64,000 nucleotides of DNA, taken from assembly GCF_003797125.1 (NCBI RefSeq), contig NZ_RKKE01000003.1, forward strand, positions 682,001 through 746,000, written 5' to 3'. The DNA comes from Shewanella frigidimarina. GTDB taxonomy: Bacteria; Pseudomonadota; Gammaproteobacteria; Enterobacterales; Shewanellaceae. Position numbers and translations under genes: made by a program. Numbering within the stretch: position 1 is the stretch's first letter; each line of letters begins with the position of its first letter. Positions 8,804 to 18,043 of the stretch are shown here, piece after piece. The notes under the pieces are model-generated. The model saw only the letters and a list, made by a program, of their open reading frames with translations. It had not been told where the DNA came from and did not search any database.

Positions 8804-10042
8804 ATGGCTAATACCATTTTCACACCATACACCTTGAGCAATGGTGCAGTCATTTCCAATCGATTGGTCAAAGCCGCAATGGAAGAAAACCTCGCCAATA
8901 CCTTGCAACAACCAGGCGATGCATTGTTCAACTTGTATGAAGCATGGGCAAAAGGCGGTGTCGGATTAATGATCACCGGTAATGTGATGATTGATCCCTT
9001 AGCCATGACAGGTCCTGGCGGAGTAGTATTAGATCCCAACAGCGCACTTGAGCCGTTCATCCAATGGGCCAAAACAGCTAAGCAAAATAACGCCAGAATA
9101 TGGATGCAAATCAATCATCCAGGCCGTCAGGTGTTTAAAGCGATGGGCGGTAAAAATCTAGCCCCTTCTGCCATCGCACTGGATTTAGGCAAACACTCAT
9201 CCATGTTCTCTCAACCAAAAGCGATGACAACAGCAGACATTGAAGAGGTTATCCAACGGTTTGCTACCACTGCACAATTGGCTCAACAAGCTGGGTTTGA
9301 TGGAGTACAAATTCATGCCGCACACGGATACTTGCTGGCTCAATTTTTATCGCCGCTAACCAATCAACGTAATGACCAATGGGGCGGAAAGCTTGAAAAT
9401 CGTGCCAAGTTATTACTCGAAGTGGTTAAGCAAGTAAGACTTAAATGTGGTGCCGATTTCGACATAGCAGTAAAACTCAACTCTGCCGATTTCCAACGCG
9501 GTGGCTTTGATGTCGACGACGCCGAAAAGGTCATTAATATGTTGGCACAGTATCAAGTTGAAATGGTCGAATTATCTGGTGGCAGCTACGAGGCACCAGC
9601 CATGCAAGGTCGCAGTGCTGATGAACGAACGTTAGCTCGAGAGGCTTATTTTTTAAGTTTAACAGCGCAGTTGGTCCAGCGTAGCCCTATTCCATTAATG
9701 CTAACGGGAGGTATTCATCGCCTACCTGTGGCTCAACAAGTTATCGATGCTGGTTTTGCATTGTGTGGTATCGCTAGCGCCCTCGCCTTCTATCCCGACT
9801 TAGCCAATAGATGGCAAATTCAGCCAGAGTTTGTCCCGTCAATTCCAACAGTCAATTGGCAGAGTAAACCTTTGGCTGGACTGGCGACGATGGCCGTCAT
9901 TAAACGTCAGCTTCGCCGCATAAGCCAAGGTAAGCAGCCACGCACTAATGATTCACCATTGTGGAGTTTATTAATCGATCAATATAAAACTAAACAGCGC
10001 ACTAAACGTTATCGCCATATTGTAGGTCTTTCAAATCATTAA
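8804..10042 (+). CDS. NADH:flavin oxidoreductase, Old Yellow Enzyme family
   Basis: This 412-residue protein has the FMN TIM-barrel of the OYE family: NRLVKAAMEE at residues 19-28, the substrate-binding His/Asn region QIHAAHGYLLAQFLSP near 168, NQRNDQWGGKLENR, and the late phosphate-binding stretch LMLTGGIHR. Members reduce activated C=C bonds with NAD(P)H. It is a single gene facing nrdG convergently, with no pathway context. Family certain, substrate unknown. The C-terminal ~50 residues are basic and less conserved. Confidence 0.9.
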   Translation: MANTIFTPYTLSNGAVISNRLVKAAMEENLANTLQQPGDALFNLYEAWAKGGVGLMITGNVMIDPLAMTGPGGVVLDPNSALEPFIQWAKTAKQNNARIWMQINHPGRQVFKAMGGKNLAPSAIALDLGKHSSMFSQPKAMTTADIEEVIQRFATTAQLAQQAGFDGVQIHAAHGYLLAQFLSPLTNQRNDQWGGKLENRAKLLLEVVKQVRLKCGADFDIAVKLNSADFQRGGFDVDDAEKVINMLAQYQVEMVELSGGSYEAPAMQGRSADERTLAREAYFLSLTAQLVQRSPIPLMLTGGIHRLPVAQQVIDAGFALCGIASALAFYPDLANRWQIQPEFVPSIPTVNWQSKPLAGLATMAVIKRQLRRISQGKQPRTNDSPLWSLLIDQYKTKQRTKRYRHIVGLSNH

Positions 10043-10146
10043 CGAGTTAACGATTGGCGGGTTAAACATTTATTTGCTAACGATTAGCGCTAACAGTTAA
10101 CGTGCTGAACATTAAACAACGAGTCCTAACGCCTTCATATAAAACG

Positions 10147-10614
10147 CTAGCGCGTAAAACGATGGATTTGTTGGTTGCTGCTACCGCGCCATAAAAGCGC
10201 AGGATCGGCTTTCTCTTGCTCATACTTGCCGTCAATCAACACATCAACAAAGTTCACCAAAGCTTGTTGCTGCGGTGTGAGTTCGGTTAGTTGATAACCG
10301 GTCCACAACCAAATATCTTTACCAGGGCATTCCTGCTTTACCCGCGTAACCAATTTTAAGACACCTTCAAGATTGGCGGAATGCAGCGGATCGCCACCAC
10401 TTAACGACAATCCTCGACGGTGAATACGAGTATCGGTTAAATCATCAATAATCTGATCTTCTAGTGCTTGGCTAAAAACATGGCCAGCATCTACACGCCA
10501 AGTGCTTTGGTTATAACAACCCTTGCAAGCATGCTCGCAACCGCTGACAAATAACGTACAGCGGGTGCCTTCGCCGTTGATCACATCAACACTATGGTAT
10601 GCACTGTAATGCAT
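10147..10614 (-). CDS. nrdG: Anaerobic ribonucleotide reductase activating protein
   Basis: A 155-residue radical-SAM activase that installs the glycyl radical on NrdD. The iron-sulphur ligands are C26, C30 and C33 (SGCEHACKGCYN) and the SAM-binding SGGDP follows near residue 76. Length matches E. coli NrdG (154). It starts at the nrdD stop codon (adjacent, no gap), so the two are cotranscribed under the nrdD control region. Confidence 0.96.
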   Translation of the reverse strand: MHYSAYHSVDVINGEGTRCTLFVSGCEHACKGCYNQSTWRVDAGHVFSQALEDQIIDDLTDTRIHRRGLSLSGGDPLHSANLEGVLKLVTRVKQECPGKDIWLWTGYQLTELTPQQQALVNFVDVLIDGKYEQEKADPALLWRGSSNQQIHRFTR

Positions 10615-12731
10615 TATAAATGCTTCACTCTGCGCTTAACTTCTTCTTGCTTACCAAAGTTAAATGGTCGAGCATCTGGGCTGCCTAAATAACCGCACAC
10701 GCGACGAGTAACAGACACTCGGCTTGGCTCATGATTACCACATTTAGGGCATACAAACCCCTTACTGGTACAATTAAACTCACCAATAAAACCGCAATCG
10801 TAACACTCATCAATGGGGGTATTGGTGCCGTAATATGGCACTCGGCTATAACTGTAATCCCAAACGTTTTCGAGCGCTTCAATATTGTGCTGCATGTTGG
10901 GATATTCGCCGTAACAAATAAACCCGCCATTGGCGATGGCTGGATAAGGTTGTTCAAAATCAATCTTATCAAAAGGATTTACTTTCTTTTCAACATCTAA
11001 GTGAAAACTATTGGTGTAATACCCTTTGTCGGTCACACCTGCCACAACGCCAAACTGGGTGGTATCAAGCTGGCAAAAACGGCTGCATAAGTTTTCACTT
11101 GGGGTACTGTATAAACTAAAACCATAACCTGTTTCTTGTTTCCAAGACTCAGTGGCTTGCTTTAAATGACTAATAATGGCGACAGCTTTATCGCGCAATT
11201 GAGCATTATCAAACACGTGTTCAGCATTGCTATATAAAGCATTAATGGTTTCGTGAAGGCCAATAAATCCTAACGAAATTGATGCTCGGCCATTTTTAAA
11301 GATTTCGCTCACATCATCATCAGCATTTAGGCGTACACCACAAGCGCCTTCCATATAAAGGATTGGTGCTACTCGTGCTTTAACGCCAGCTAAACGAGCA
11401 ATACGCGTTTCTAATGCTTTGCGGGCAATCAATAACCGCTCATCAAGTAATTGATAAAAGCGCTGTTCATCTTTGCCTGCTTCCAACGCTATGCGCGGTA
11501 AATTAAGGCTGACGACACCTATATTGTTGCGACCTTCATGGACCAGTTGGCCATTTTCTTCATATGCTCCTAAAAATGATCGACACCCCATTGGGGTTTT
11601 AAACGAACCGGTGACTTTCACTACCTGATCATAATTAAGAATATCAGGGTACATGCGCATGCTTGAACACGTTAAGGCCATCTTTTTAATATCATAATTA
11701 GCATCAGTCGCTTTATGATTCACGCCATCTTTAATGGCAAACACCAATTTTGGAAAGACTGCTGTTTTGCGATTTTTACCTAAACCCGCCATACGTACTG
11801 TTAACATCGATTGCTGAATTAAACGCGACTCCCACGACACGCCTAAACCAAAACCAAAGGTAACAAACGGTGTTTGGCCATTAGCGGTATGTAAGGTATT
11901 CACTTCATATTCAAGTGACTGGAATGCGTCATGACACTCTTTTTCGGTTTGCGTCATGGCATAACCTTCTACGTCAGCCACTTGCCATTTTTTAGCGACG
12001 CTAAGGTGCTTTTGGTAACTGATTTGCACAAACTCAGCTAACACTTCGTCGATACGGTTAATCGTTGTTCCACCATAAATATGGCTCGCGACCTGAGCAA
12101 TAATTTGCGCCGTAACAGCAGTAGCAGTTGAAATAGACTTAGGCGGTTCTATTTCAGCATTACCCATTTTAAAACCATGAGTTAACATGCCGGCCAAATC
12201 AATTAGCATGCAGTTAAACATCGGGAAAAAAGGTGCATAATCTAAGTCGTGATAGTGAATTTCGCCTTTTTCATGGGCGGCTACCACATCTTTTGGCAGT
12301 AAATGGGTTTTGGCATAATGCTTGGCCACAATGCCCGCTAATAAATCACGCTGGGTCGGAATGACTTTGGCATCTTTATTGGCATTTTCATTTAAAATCG
12401 CACTATCCGATTGCTCAACTAAACCGCGAATAGCACAATTTAATTTACTCTGGGTTTCACGGTGTTTATCTCTATCGTGACGGTACTCAATGTAATGACG
12501 AGCCACCGACTTAAACGGGCCCGACATCAATAAGTTTTCGACTGCATCTTGTAGTTCGTGAATATCAACTTCGGTCTTCACAGTCATTTGCTGCTCTACC
12601 GTCTGCGCTAACTGCTGTGCATATTGATGGTCGGCTATACCTGCAGACTCCATTGCTGCTACAACAGCCTCTTTGATTCGACATCCATCAAACGCAGTTC
12701 GGCATCCATCCCTTTTCACTACTACAAGCAT
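10614..12731 (-). CDS. nrdD: Anaerobic ribonucleoside-triphosphate reductase
   Basis: Class III ribonucleotide reductase, converting NTPs to dNTPs without oxygen. The chosen ATG at 12729-12731 gives 705 residues (E. coli 712) and has AAGGA 8 nt upstream. A longer frame to 12806 adds 25 unlikely residues and would run through the NrdR sites. An N-terminal ATP-cone (about residues 1-95), the barrel, a C-terminal Cys4 zinc site (CYDCGFIGEFNC...CPKCG) and the glycyl-radical loop RVCGYLGS are visible. nrdG follows directly. Upstream FNR and NrdR sites fit oxygen-dependent and dNTP-dependent control. Confidence 0.96.
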   Translation of the reverse strand: MLVVVKRDGCRTAFDGCRIKEAVVAAMESAGIADHQYAQQLAQTVEQQMTVKTEVDIHELQDAVENLLMSGPFKSVARHYIEYRHDRDKHRETQSKLNCAIRGLVEQSDSAILNENANKDAKVIPTQRDLLAGIVAKHYAKTHLLPKDVVAAHEKGEIHYHDLDYAPFFPMFNCMLIDLAGMLTHGFKMGNAEIEPPKSISTATAVTAQIIAQVASHIYGGTTINRIDEVLAEFVQISYQKHLSVAKKWQVADVEGYAMTQTEKECHDAFQSLEYEVNTLHTANGQTPFVTFGFGLGVSWESRLIQQSMLTVRMAGLGKNRKTAVFPKLVFAIKDGVNHKATDANYDIKKMALTCSSMRMYPDILNYDQVVKVTGSFKTPMGCRSFLGAYEENGQLVHEGRNNIGVVSLNLPRIALEAGKDEQRFYQLLDERLLIARKALETRIARLAGVKARVAPILYMEGACGVRLNADDDVSEIFKNGRASISLGFIGLHETINALYSNAEHVFDNAQLRDKAVAIISHLKQATESWKQETGYGFSLYSTPSENLCSRFCQLDTTQFGVVAGVTDKGYYTNSFHLDVEKKVNPFDKIDFEQPYPAIANGGFICYGEYPNMQHNIEALENVWDYSYSRVPYYGTNTPIDECYDCGFIGEFNCTSKGFVCPKCGNHEPSRVSVTRRVCGYLGSPDARPFNFGKQEEVKRRVKHL

Positions 12732-12748
12732 ACAACCATCCTTTACAA

Positions 12749-12764
12749 GCACTATATATAGCGC
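12749..12764 (-). promoter_or_regulatory. NrdR box, proximal
   Basis: GCACTATATATAGCGC fits the NrdR consensus acaCwAtATaTwGtgt in its core (CTATATATAG). It ends 18 bp before the nrdD start and is paired with a second box exactly 31 bp away, the usual three-helical-turn spacing of NrdR box pairs. Confidence 0.82.
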
Positions 12765-12779
12765 TTTAATACACACACA

Positions 12780-12795
12780 ACACAAGATAGAGTGT
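12780..12795 (-). promoter_or_regulatory. NrdR box, distal
   Basis: ACACAAGATAGAGTGT matches the 16-bp NrdR consensus at 14 positions and lies 31 bp (start to start) from the proximal box. Together they predict repression by NrdR-dATP/ATP. Confidence 0.75.
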
Positions 12796-12823
12796 ATTAG
12801 ACACATTAACGCTGAGCATTACC

Positions 12824-12837
12824 TTGATCCAGATCAT
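12824..12837 (-). promoter_or_regulatory. FNR (EtrA/CRP-FNR family) box
   Basis: TTGATCCAGATCAT differs from the FNR consensus TTGAT-N4-ATCAA at the last base only. It lies upstream of both NrdR boxes, about 93 bp before the nrdD ATG, in a position suited to anaerobic activation. Confidence 0.8.
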
Positions 12838-13126
12838 AATTGTCGGCAGTACTTAATATTGAAAAAACACTTGCGATAAGCGATAGATATTGTAGGAATA
12901 ACAACTGATTTTGACAGGCTAATACAATGGCAGAAAATCGACATAATTTAACGATTTGGGTGTTTTTCTGAATGGATAACCTGATGTGCAAACACCATAA
13001 GTGATGTATTTTGCTGGCTTGAAATGGTGCAAAATGACGATATTAAGTCATTGTTCGAACCTTAAATGGCTAGATCAACAACATAACTAACGTGCTCATT
13101 GTATCTAATGACTCGGTAGTTATCGT

Positions 13127-13168
13127 TAGATAGTTGCGGGTAGATCATTGCGGATAGATAATTGAGGG
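13127..13168. repeat. 14-bp tandem repeat, three units
   Basis: TAGATAGTTGCGGG, TAGATCATTGCGGA and TAGATAATTGAGGG follow one another without gaps. Confidence 0.8.
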
Positions 13169-13199
13169 CAAGTCACTACTAGATAATGACTAAATCACC

Positions 13200-13230
13200 A
13201 TGAGTTAACTATGAGTTAACTATGAGAGAG
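13200..13230. repeat. 11-bp tandem repeat, two and a half units
   Basis: ATGAGTTAACT occurs twice and is followed by a partial third unit, ATGAGAGAG. Confidence 0.8.
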
Positions 13231-13398
13231 TGAATAATCTTATCAACCACATCAGACTGCGCAGGTTAGACAATACCCTTGCGGGATAACAACCCAGAAT
13301 TAATGGAACACATCTATTAACTAGCAAATATTCACCTAGCGGCGGTTAACGGGCGTATTTATGATAAACACACCACAATATTCGATACCGCTTCAAGG

Positions 13399-14337
13399 TT
13401 ACTTTAAGGTTGCTTCGATTAAATGCTTAATGTCATTTACGGCTTGCTCACCGGCTTTAATCGCTTCTTTAGCGCGATGAAACTCCATGGTACCAATGTC
13501 ACCCACATCCGGCACGATACAAATATCAGGTGGCTCGCCCATTAAACGTGAACGTTTATGGCGTTGTTCTAAAATATCCATCGATTGCGACATCACCGCC
13601 AGCATACCCGGATGCGATTTTGAACTCCCCAAAGAAAATTTATCGGTTAAGCCATTCATGTAATCTTTGCCTTTACCCCATAAATCCATAAAGCCAGATT
13701 CAAGTTCGCGCTTTTCATCAATAGGTTCAGACTTAGAGGCTTTGCGGCTTTTTACTTGCTCTGGAATTAAGTGCATTTGGCCACGACGATGACCATTTAA
13801 ATCCACCGCAATAACCACATCAACGCCCATAGATCGAGCCAGTGATACAGGTACAGGGTTCACTACCGCACCGTCTACAACCCAGCGATGCCCTTGCTGT
13901 ACTGGGGGTAAAAAACCTGGCATTGAGCATGAAGCCCTAACAGCATGGCGTAAATCACCTTCTTTAAACCAAATCTCTTGCCCAGAATATAAATCGGTAG
14001 CCACTGCAGCAAAGGGACGGTTTAACTGTTCAATATCAATATCGCCAATGCGATTGGCTAACACATCAAATACTTTCTCGCCGCTAATTAAGCCACCTTT
14101 ACGCCAACCTAAATCCATTAACCCAAGTACATCCCAACTCGAAAACCCACTCACCCAGGTTTCAAGTTCACCCAAATGATTATTGGCATAGGCAGCACCC
14201 ACTAATGCCCCTACCGAACAACCTGCCACTTTGTCAGGATAAATATCTAACTTGGCTAAACCATTCAATACACCAATATGTGCCCAACCTTTAGCGGCTC
14301 CACTGCCTAGCGCTAATCCCACGGTGAGCTTTGTCAT
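13399..14337 (-). CDS. rssA: RssA-like patatin phospholipase/acyl hydrolase
   Basis: This 312-residue patatin-domain protein shows the oxyanion loop GSGAAKGWAH (residues 11-20), nucleophile S41 in GCSVG, and the catalytic dyad D155 in VVDGAVVNP. The C-terminal ~110 residues hold a charged segment and the MGEPPDICIVPDVGDI block seen in the RssA/NTE-like group. E. coli RssA is 301 residues. It is a single gene with a promoter region divergent from the DEAD-box helicase gene. Hydrolase class is sure; the natural lipid substrate is unknown. Confidence 0.87.
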   Translation of the reverse strand: MTKLTVGLALGSGAAKGWAHIGVLNGLAKLDIYPDKVAGCSVGALVGAAYANNHLGELETWVSGFSSWDVLGLMDLGWRKGGLISGEKVFDVLANRIGDIDIEQLNRPFAAVATDLYSGQEIWFKEGDLRHAVRASCSMPGFLPPVQQGHRWVVDGAVVNPVPVSLARSMGVDVVIAVDLNGHRRGQMHLIPEQVKSRKASKSEPIDEKRELESGFMDLWGKGKDYMNGLTDKFSLGSSKSHPGMLAVMSQSMDILEQRHKRSRLMGEPPDICIVPDVGDIGTMEFHRAKEAIKAGEQAVNDIKHLIEATLK

Positions 14338-14518
14338 CTTTCGTTCCTTCCATGCTCGGTATTCATTTTTAATACGCCTGCCTGAATCGTCCCATAGTGA
14401 CGTCTAACTCAGGCAATAATATAAAGCTAAAAAATAGCATAACTAAAGCGACTCTTGTTGGCTATAGCAAGGTGAAACAGCTATAATCCCCGGCTAGCAT
14501 TTTTTAGGGGATTTACCT

Positions 14519-15874
14519 TTGCAATTTACCGATTTTTCGTTGGACAAGCGCCTGCTTGACAGTTTAAAGCACCTTGGCATTTCTACGCCTACCGATGTTC
14601 AAGCGCAAGCACTTCCCATTGCCTTATCAGGTAAAGATTTAATGGCATCGTCTAAAACGGGCTCAGGTAAAACCTTAGCGTTTTTATTGCCAGCAATGCA
14701 ACGGGTGATCTCTTCAAGAGCATTGTCGAAAAAAGACCCTCGGGTACTCATCTTATTACCGACACGTGAATTAGCCCAGCAAGTTTATGGCCAATTACGT
14801 TTATTAGTCGCCAATACCCAATATAAGGCCATTAGCGTACTCGGCGGTGAGAACTTTAATGACCAAGCCAAAGCCTTGTCGAGGGATCCTCACTTTATTG
14901 TCGCCACGCCTGGCCGTATTGCGGACCACTTACAACAGCGTCACTTGTATTTAAATGGCCTAGAATTGTTGGTTCTTGACGAGGCTGACCGTATGCTCGA
15001 TTTAGGTTTTGCTCCGCAGTTAAAAGCGATTAATGATGCAGCCGATCATAAACGTCGCCAAACCTTGATGTTTTCAGCTACGTTAGATCATGACAGAATT
15101 AATGATATTGCCGCAACGCTACTCAAAACACCGAGTCATGTATCGATTGGTGAGTCTTACACAGAACATAAAGACATTGAGCAGCGTATAATTTTGGTGG
15201 ATCATTTAGACCATAAGCAAGCCTTGCTGCAGCACATTTTAACTCAAGAGCAACACAAGCAAGTGATTGTATTTACGGCAACACGTTCAGATACAGACCG
15301 TATAGCCACTTTATTAGCATCACAAGGCTTTACCACCTCCGCGCTCAGTGGTGATTTAAAGCAATCGGCTCGTAACCAGATTATGGATCAATTTGCTCGA
15401 GGCCAATCACAGATATTAGTGACCACAGATGTAGCATCACGCGGCCTTGATTTAATCAACGTATCGTTAGTGATTAACTTTGATATGCCAAAGTTTGCTG
15501 AAGAATACGTCCATCGAATCGGCCGTACAGGCCGTGCAGGCGCTAAAGGTGATGCAGTTTCATTTGTAGGCCCTAAAGATTGGGACAGCTTTAAAAAGGT
15601 ACAACTGTTTTTACGTAAAAACTTTGAGCCGACTGTAATTGAAGGCCTAAAAGCCAAATTTAGCGGCCTCAGAGATAAGCCTCAAGCAGGTAAAGCTGGC
15701 ACCAGTGCAAAAGCAGATGTCGTCAGTAAACGAGTTAGCGCGCCTAAAAAAGCTAAAGCGGCACCAAAGAGTGATAAACGCTTTATTACTGGCGTCGATG
15801 TCGGTGATGCGCCAGTGCGCCGTAAAGTTAAGCCTATTGTCATAATCGAAGACGACGGCACAACAGAAAACTAA
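14519..15874 (+). CDS. DEAD-box ATP-dependent RNA helicase
   Basis: A 451-residue helicase with all core motifs in order: Q motif (FSLDKRLLDSLKHLGISTPT, to Q29), Walker A ASSKTGSGKT, PTRELAQQ, VATPGR, DEAD near 155, SAT, and HRIGRTGRAG. The C-terminal tail (about residues 380-451) is basic, a likely RNA-binding extension. It starts at TTG, with AGGGG about 9 nt upstream and no good upstream ATG; the encoded N-terminus MQFTDFSLD is what the family expects. It is nearest to the SrmB/RhlE group; the exact subgroup is unsettled. Confidence 0.92.
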   Translation: MQFTDFSLDKRLLDSLKHLGISTPTDVQAQALPIALSGKDLMASSKTGSGKTLAFLLPAMQRVISSRALSKKDPRVLILLPTRELAQQVYGQLRLLVANTQYKAISVLGGENFNDQAKALSRDPHFIVATPGRIADHLQQRHLYLNGLELLVLDEADRMLDLGFAPQLKAINDAADHKRRQTLMFSATLDHDRINDIAATLLKTPSHVSIGESYTEHKDIEQRIILVDHLDHKQALLQHILTQEQHKQVIVFTATRSDTDRIATLLASQGFTTSALSGDLKQSARNQIMDQFARGQSQILVTTDVASRGLDLINVSLVINFDMPKFAEEYVHRIGRTGRAGAKGDAVSFVGPKDWDSFKKVQLFLRKNFEPTVIEGLKAKFSGLRDKPQAGKAGTSAKADVVSKRVSAPKKAKAAPKSDKRFITGVDVGDAPVRRKVKPIVIIEDDGTTEN

Positions 15875-16033
15875 ATGACTCATAAATCGCAGATAATCTC
15901 CAGCTAGATGACCAATAAACTGCGATAACAGAATAATGAATGTAGGGTACTGGTAAAACACTGCCCTGCAACAAATGAACGATAACGAGCATGCCAACGG
16001 CATTCTCGTATGAATAAACCAGTAAGGATTAAC

Positions 16034-16471
16034 ATGAAAATTTGTGGTGTGGAATTAAAAGGCGGCGAAGCCATTATCTGTTTACTGACCTATGAAGGCG
16101 AAACCTATAACGTGCCAGCATGTCGTAAAGTTTCATTCAGTATTTCACAATCAGCTAGCACGGACTCAATTCGTGAGTTCGATTTTGCGTTTAAAAAACT
16201 AATGAGCGACTATAAAGTCGATGAAATAGCCATAATTGAACGTGAACAAAAAGGTAAGTTTGCCGGCAGTGCCACCAGCTTCAAACTTGAAGCGGTACTC
16301 CAATTAATGGACATGCCTGTTTCGCTTATTTCTCCATTGACTATTAAAGAGCAATTAAAGCGTAACCCGCCACAAGTTGACTTTGAATCATTGGATCTTA
16401 AACGCGTCCAGCTTAATGCATTTGACGTTGCTTATGTTCAGCATAACCGCCTCATCTTCGGTAAAGTGTAA
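16034..16471 (+). CDS. DUF3010-family protein
   Basis: A small cytosolic protein of 145 residues (MKICGVELKGGEA...) of the DUF3010 family, recalled from Shewanella and Vibrio genomes. The ATG at 16034 is preferred over one 24 bp earlier because AAGGA lies 5 nt before it. The sequence resembles the RNase-H-like fold in pattern (beta strands, then D and E residues), but no catalytic set can be named. The YgjP-like gene follows 84 bp later on the same strand. Function unknown. Confidence 0.75.
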   Translation: MKICGVELKGGEAIICLLTYEGETYNVPACRKVSFSISQSASTDSIREFDFAFKKLMSDYKVDEIAIIEREQKGKFAGSATSFKLEAVLQLMDMPVSLISPLTIKEQLKRNPPQVDFESLDLKRVQLNAFDVAYVQHNRLIFGKV

Positions 16472-16555
16472 CCCACAGCTTTCACCGTTCTATATTGGCG
16501 TTATCGATACCGACTCAGATAGCGGTAACGCCAAAAAATCAGTTGAACTACAGCC

Positions 16556-17200
16556 ATGTCAGATACCAAAACTAAAATACCTAAAGCCCCACCTAAAATG
16601 CCAGTCAAATTGGCAAGCCAATCATTAAAACCAAAAACAGATCTCAGCCTGTTAGTCACCAGTGCCGACATTAAAAAGCAGCAAAGTGAACAAAGTGCAT
16701 TACGTTATTTAAATGGTTATCGTCCTGACGTGGTCGAGAAAATTCGCCAACTCGTTGATGCTAATGCCTTAGGCGCCCACTTTTTAACACGCTACCCCAA
16801 AATACACGACGTTCGTACAGACAAAGCCTTATACGATATGGCGATAACGTTAAAAAATACCTATATGCGTCAATCGGATCCGTTAGCTAAAGTTATTTTT
16901 GACGAAAAAATCAGCGTAAGCCACCATGCCCTAGGTTTGCATTCTTATGTTAATCGCCGCCAAGGTAATAAAGTTAAAGCCAAAAATGAAATTCGAATTG
17001 CAGCACACTTAAAACACGTTCCGTTTGAGCTATTACAAATGGTAGTAGTGCACGAACTGGCCCACCTGCGTGAAAAAGAACACAACAAAGCTTTTTATCA
17101 GTTATGCAGCTTTATGCTAGCAGATTACCACCAGCTAGAATTTGATATGCGAGTATGGTTAGTAGCAGAAGAAGTCGGACAATCGCCCTACGCGAAGTAA
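16556..17200 (+). CDS. YgjP-like zinc metallopeptidase (DUF45/WLM-related)
   Basis: This 214-residue protein carries the zinc motif HELAH at residues 166-170 and a third likely ligand H176 in REKEHNKAFY, the typical arrangement of the YgjP/SprT-like family (HExxH near the C-terminus followed by EHxxxF). An N-terminal region of about 60 residues is basic and Lys-rich. It carries no signal peptide, so it should be cytosolic. It follows the DUF3010 gene on the same strand. Substrates are unknown. Confidence 0.85.
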   Translation: MSDTKTKIPKAPPKMPVKLASQSLKPKTDLSLLVTSADIKKQQSEQSALRYLNGYRPDVVEKIRQLVDANALGAHFLTRYPKIHDVRTDKALYDMAITLKNTYMRQSDPLAKVIFDEKISVSHHALGLHSYVNRRQGNKVKAKNEIRIAAHLKHVPFELLQMVVVHELAHLREKEHNKAFYQLCSFMLADYHQLEFDMRVWLVAEEVGQSPYAK

Positions 17201-17815
17201 TCGATAAGCTTTTGGCCTGCGGCCACTAACGTCGTGGCGCGTCGCCCACACCAGAGCAAAGGGGTAAAGCGCATTCTTGTTTATGAATCAGCCTTTGCAA
17301 ACCCTCAGCGTTCCGGCAACTTTTTCGCTTTTTAACCAAACAACAGCAGCAAAAAATTGCGACGGAAATTAATCCAGCTTTGGACTTCGTTTATAACCGT
17401 CTTCGGCCCCTCTTGTAATAAAGAGTGAAAATGCTAACGCTTTCGATGGTACATCTGATGTGAATGGATTCACGAATATCGTGATGGCAGGATACTAAGG
17501 AACGACCTGTACCGCGAAAGCTAGCCTGACGTCCTATCAAGCTCACGCATTCTTTTATAAAGAGTCTTCAACGGCCTCAAGTTCAGAGTTGAGTTCAAGC
17601 ATTTTTAATCAAGGCATCTAAATCAGTTTTGGACATAAACGATTTAGAAAGCTAGTTCTGTTTGTATCTCTCTAGATAAGGTTTTGTATTAAAAACGTCT
17701 AAGCAAGTGGCCATCTTCACTTTGCCAGATCTGCACAAGTGTTAGCTGTCTTGACTACTTAATCAAGCCTCCGTTTGTCGATAAACTCCTCTCAAGGTTT
17801 TAGAGGATTATATCT
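17201..17815. other. Structured non-coding left boundary of the accessory block
   Basis: These 615 bp contain no gene with family features. A dense set of inverted repeats occupies 17410-17525 (see the separate entry). GC is higher at the left end (17215-17290) than in the flanking genes, suggesting foreign or element-derived DNA. No intact transposase or integrase is present. Confidence 0.5.
17433..17525. other. Nested inverted repeats, possible structured RNA or element end
   Basis: Outer arms GCTA/TAGC and GCTTTCG (17439-17445) with CGAAAGC (17515-17521), then GGTACA (17449-17454) with TGTACC (17508-17513), can form one long stem. It encloses two overlapping perfect hairpins, GTGAATggATTCAC (17460-17473) and CACGAataTCGTG (17471-17483). 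I do not recognise the element. Confidence 0.55.
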
Positions 17816-18043
17816 ATGAGAATATTTACTAAACAAACAGTGCTTGAATTTTGGCATGTATTAATTATAATTTTTCCACTTACACTTATCATCCCAAGAA
17901 TGATAATGCCACTACTTGAAGCACTGTCATTATCAGTGGCATCACTTTTAGCCACTCTGTTAATCGACATCGTTATAGTAGGATTGGCAGTGTTTATCTT
18001 TCTTCCTGCCCTAAATAAGCTAACTAGCAAGTATTTTAGTTAA
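17816..18043 (+). CDS. DUF2798-like small membrane protein
   Basis: A 75-residue protein with two predicted membrane helices (about residues 12-32 and 36-62) separated by a short turn with PRMIMPLL, like the DUF2798 family. AGAGGA lies about 8 nt before the ATG. Its stop overlaps the 3' end of the convergent LysR gene by 4 bp. It lies at the left edge of the accessory block. Function unknown. Confidence 0.65.
   Translation: MRIFTKQTVLEFWHVLIIIFPLTLIIPRMIMPLLEALSLSVASLLATLLIDIVIVGLAVFIFLPALNKLTSKYFS

Larger units (their letters stand above)
12838..13398. other. Intergenic region between nrdD and the patatin gene
   Basis: About 560 bp with no convincing gene. It contains two short tandem repeats (13127-13168 and 13200-13230). 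An open frame at 12806-12991 on the minus strand overlaps the regulatory sites and has no family features. Confidence 0.55.

Noticed and set aside
12732..12806. 25-residue N-terminal extension of NrdD
   Set aside because: It would translate through the NrdR boxes and has no ribosome site; the ATG at 12731 has AAGGA at the right distance.
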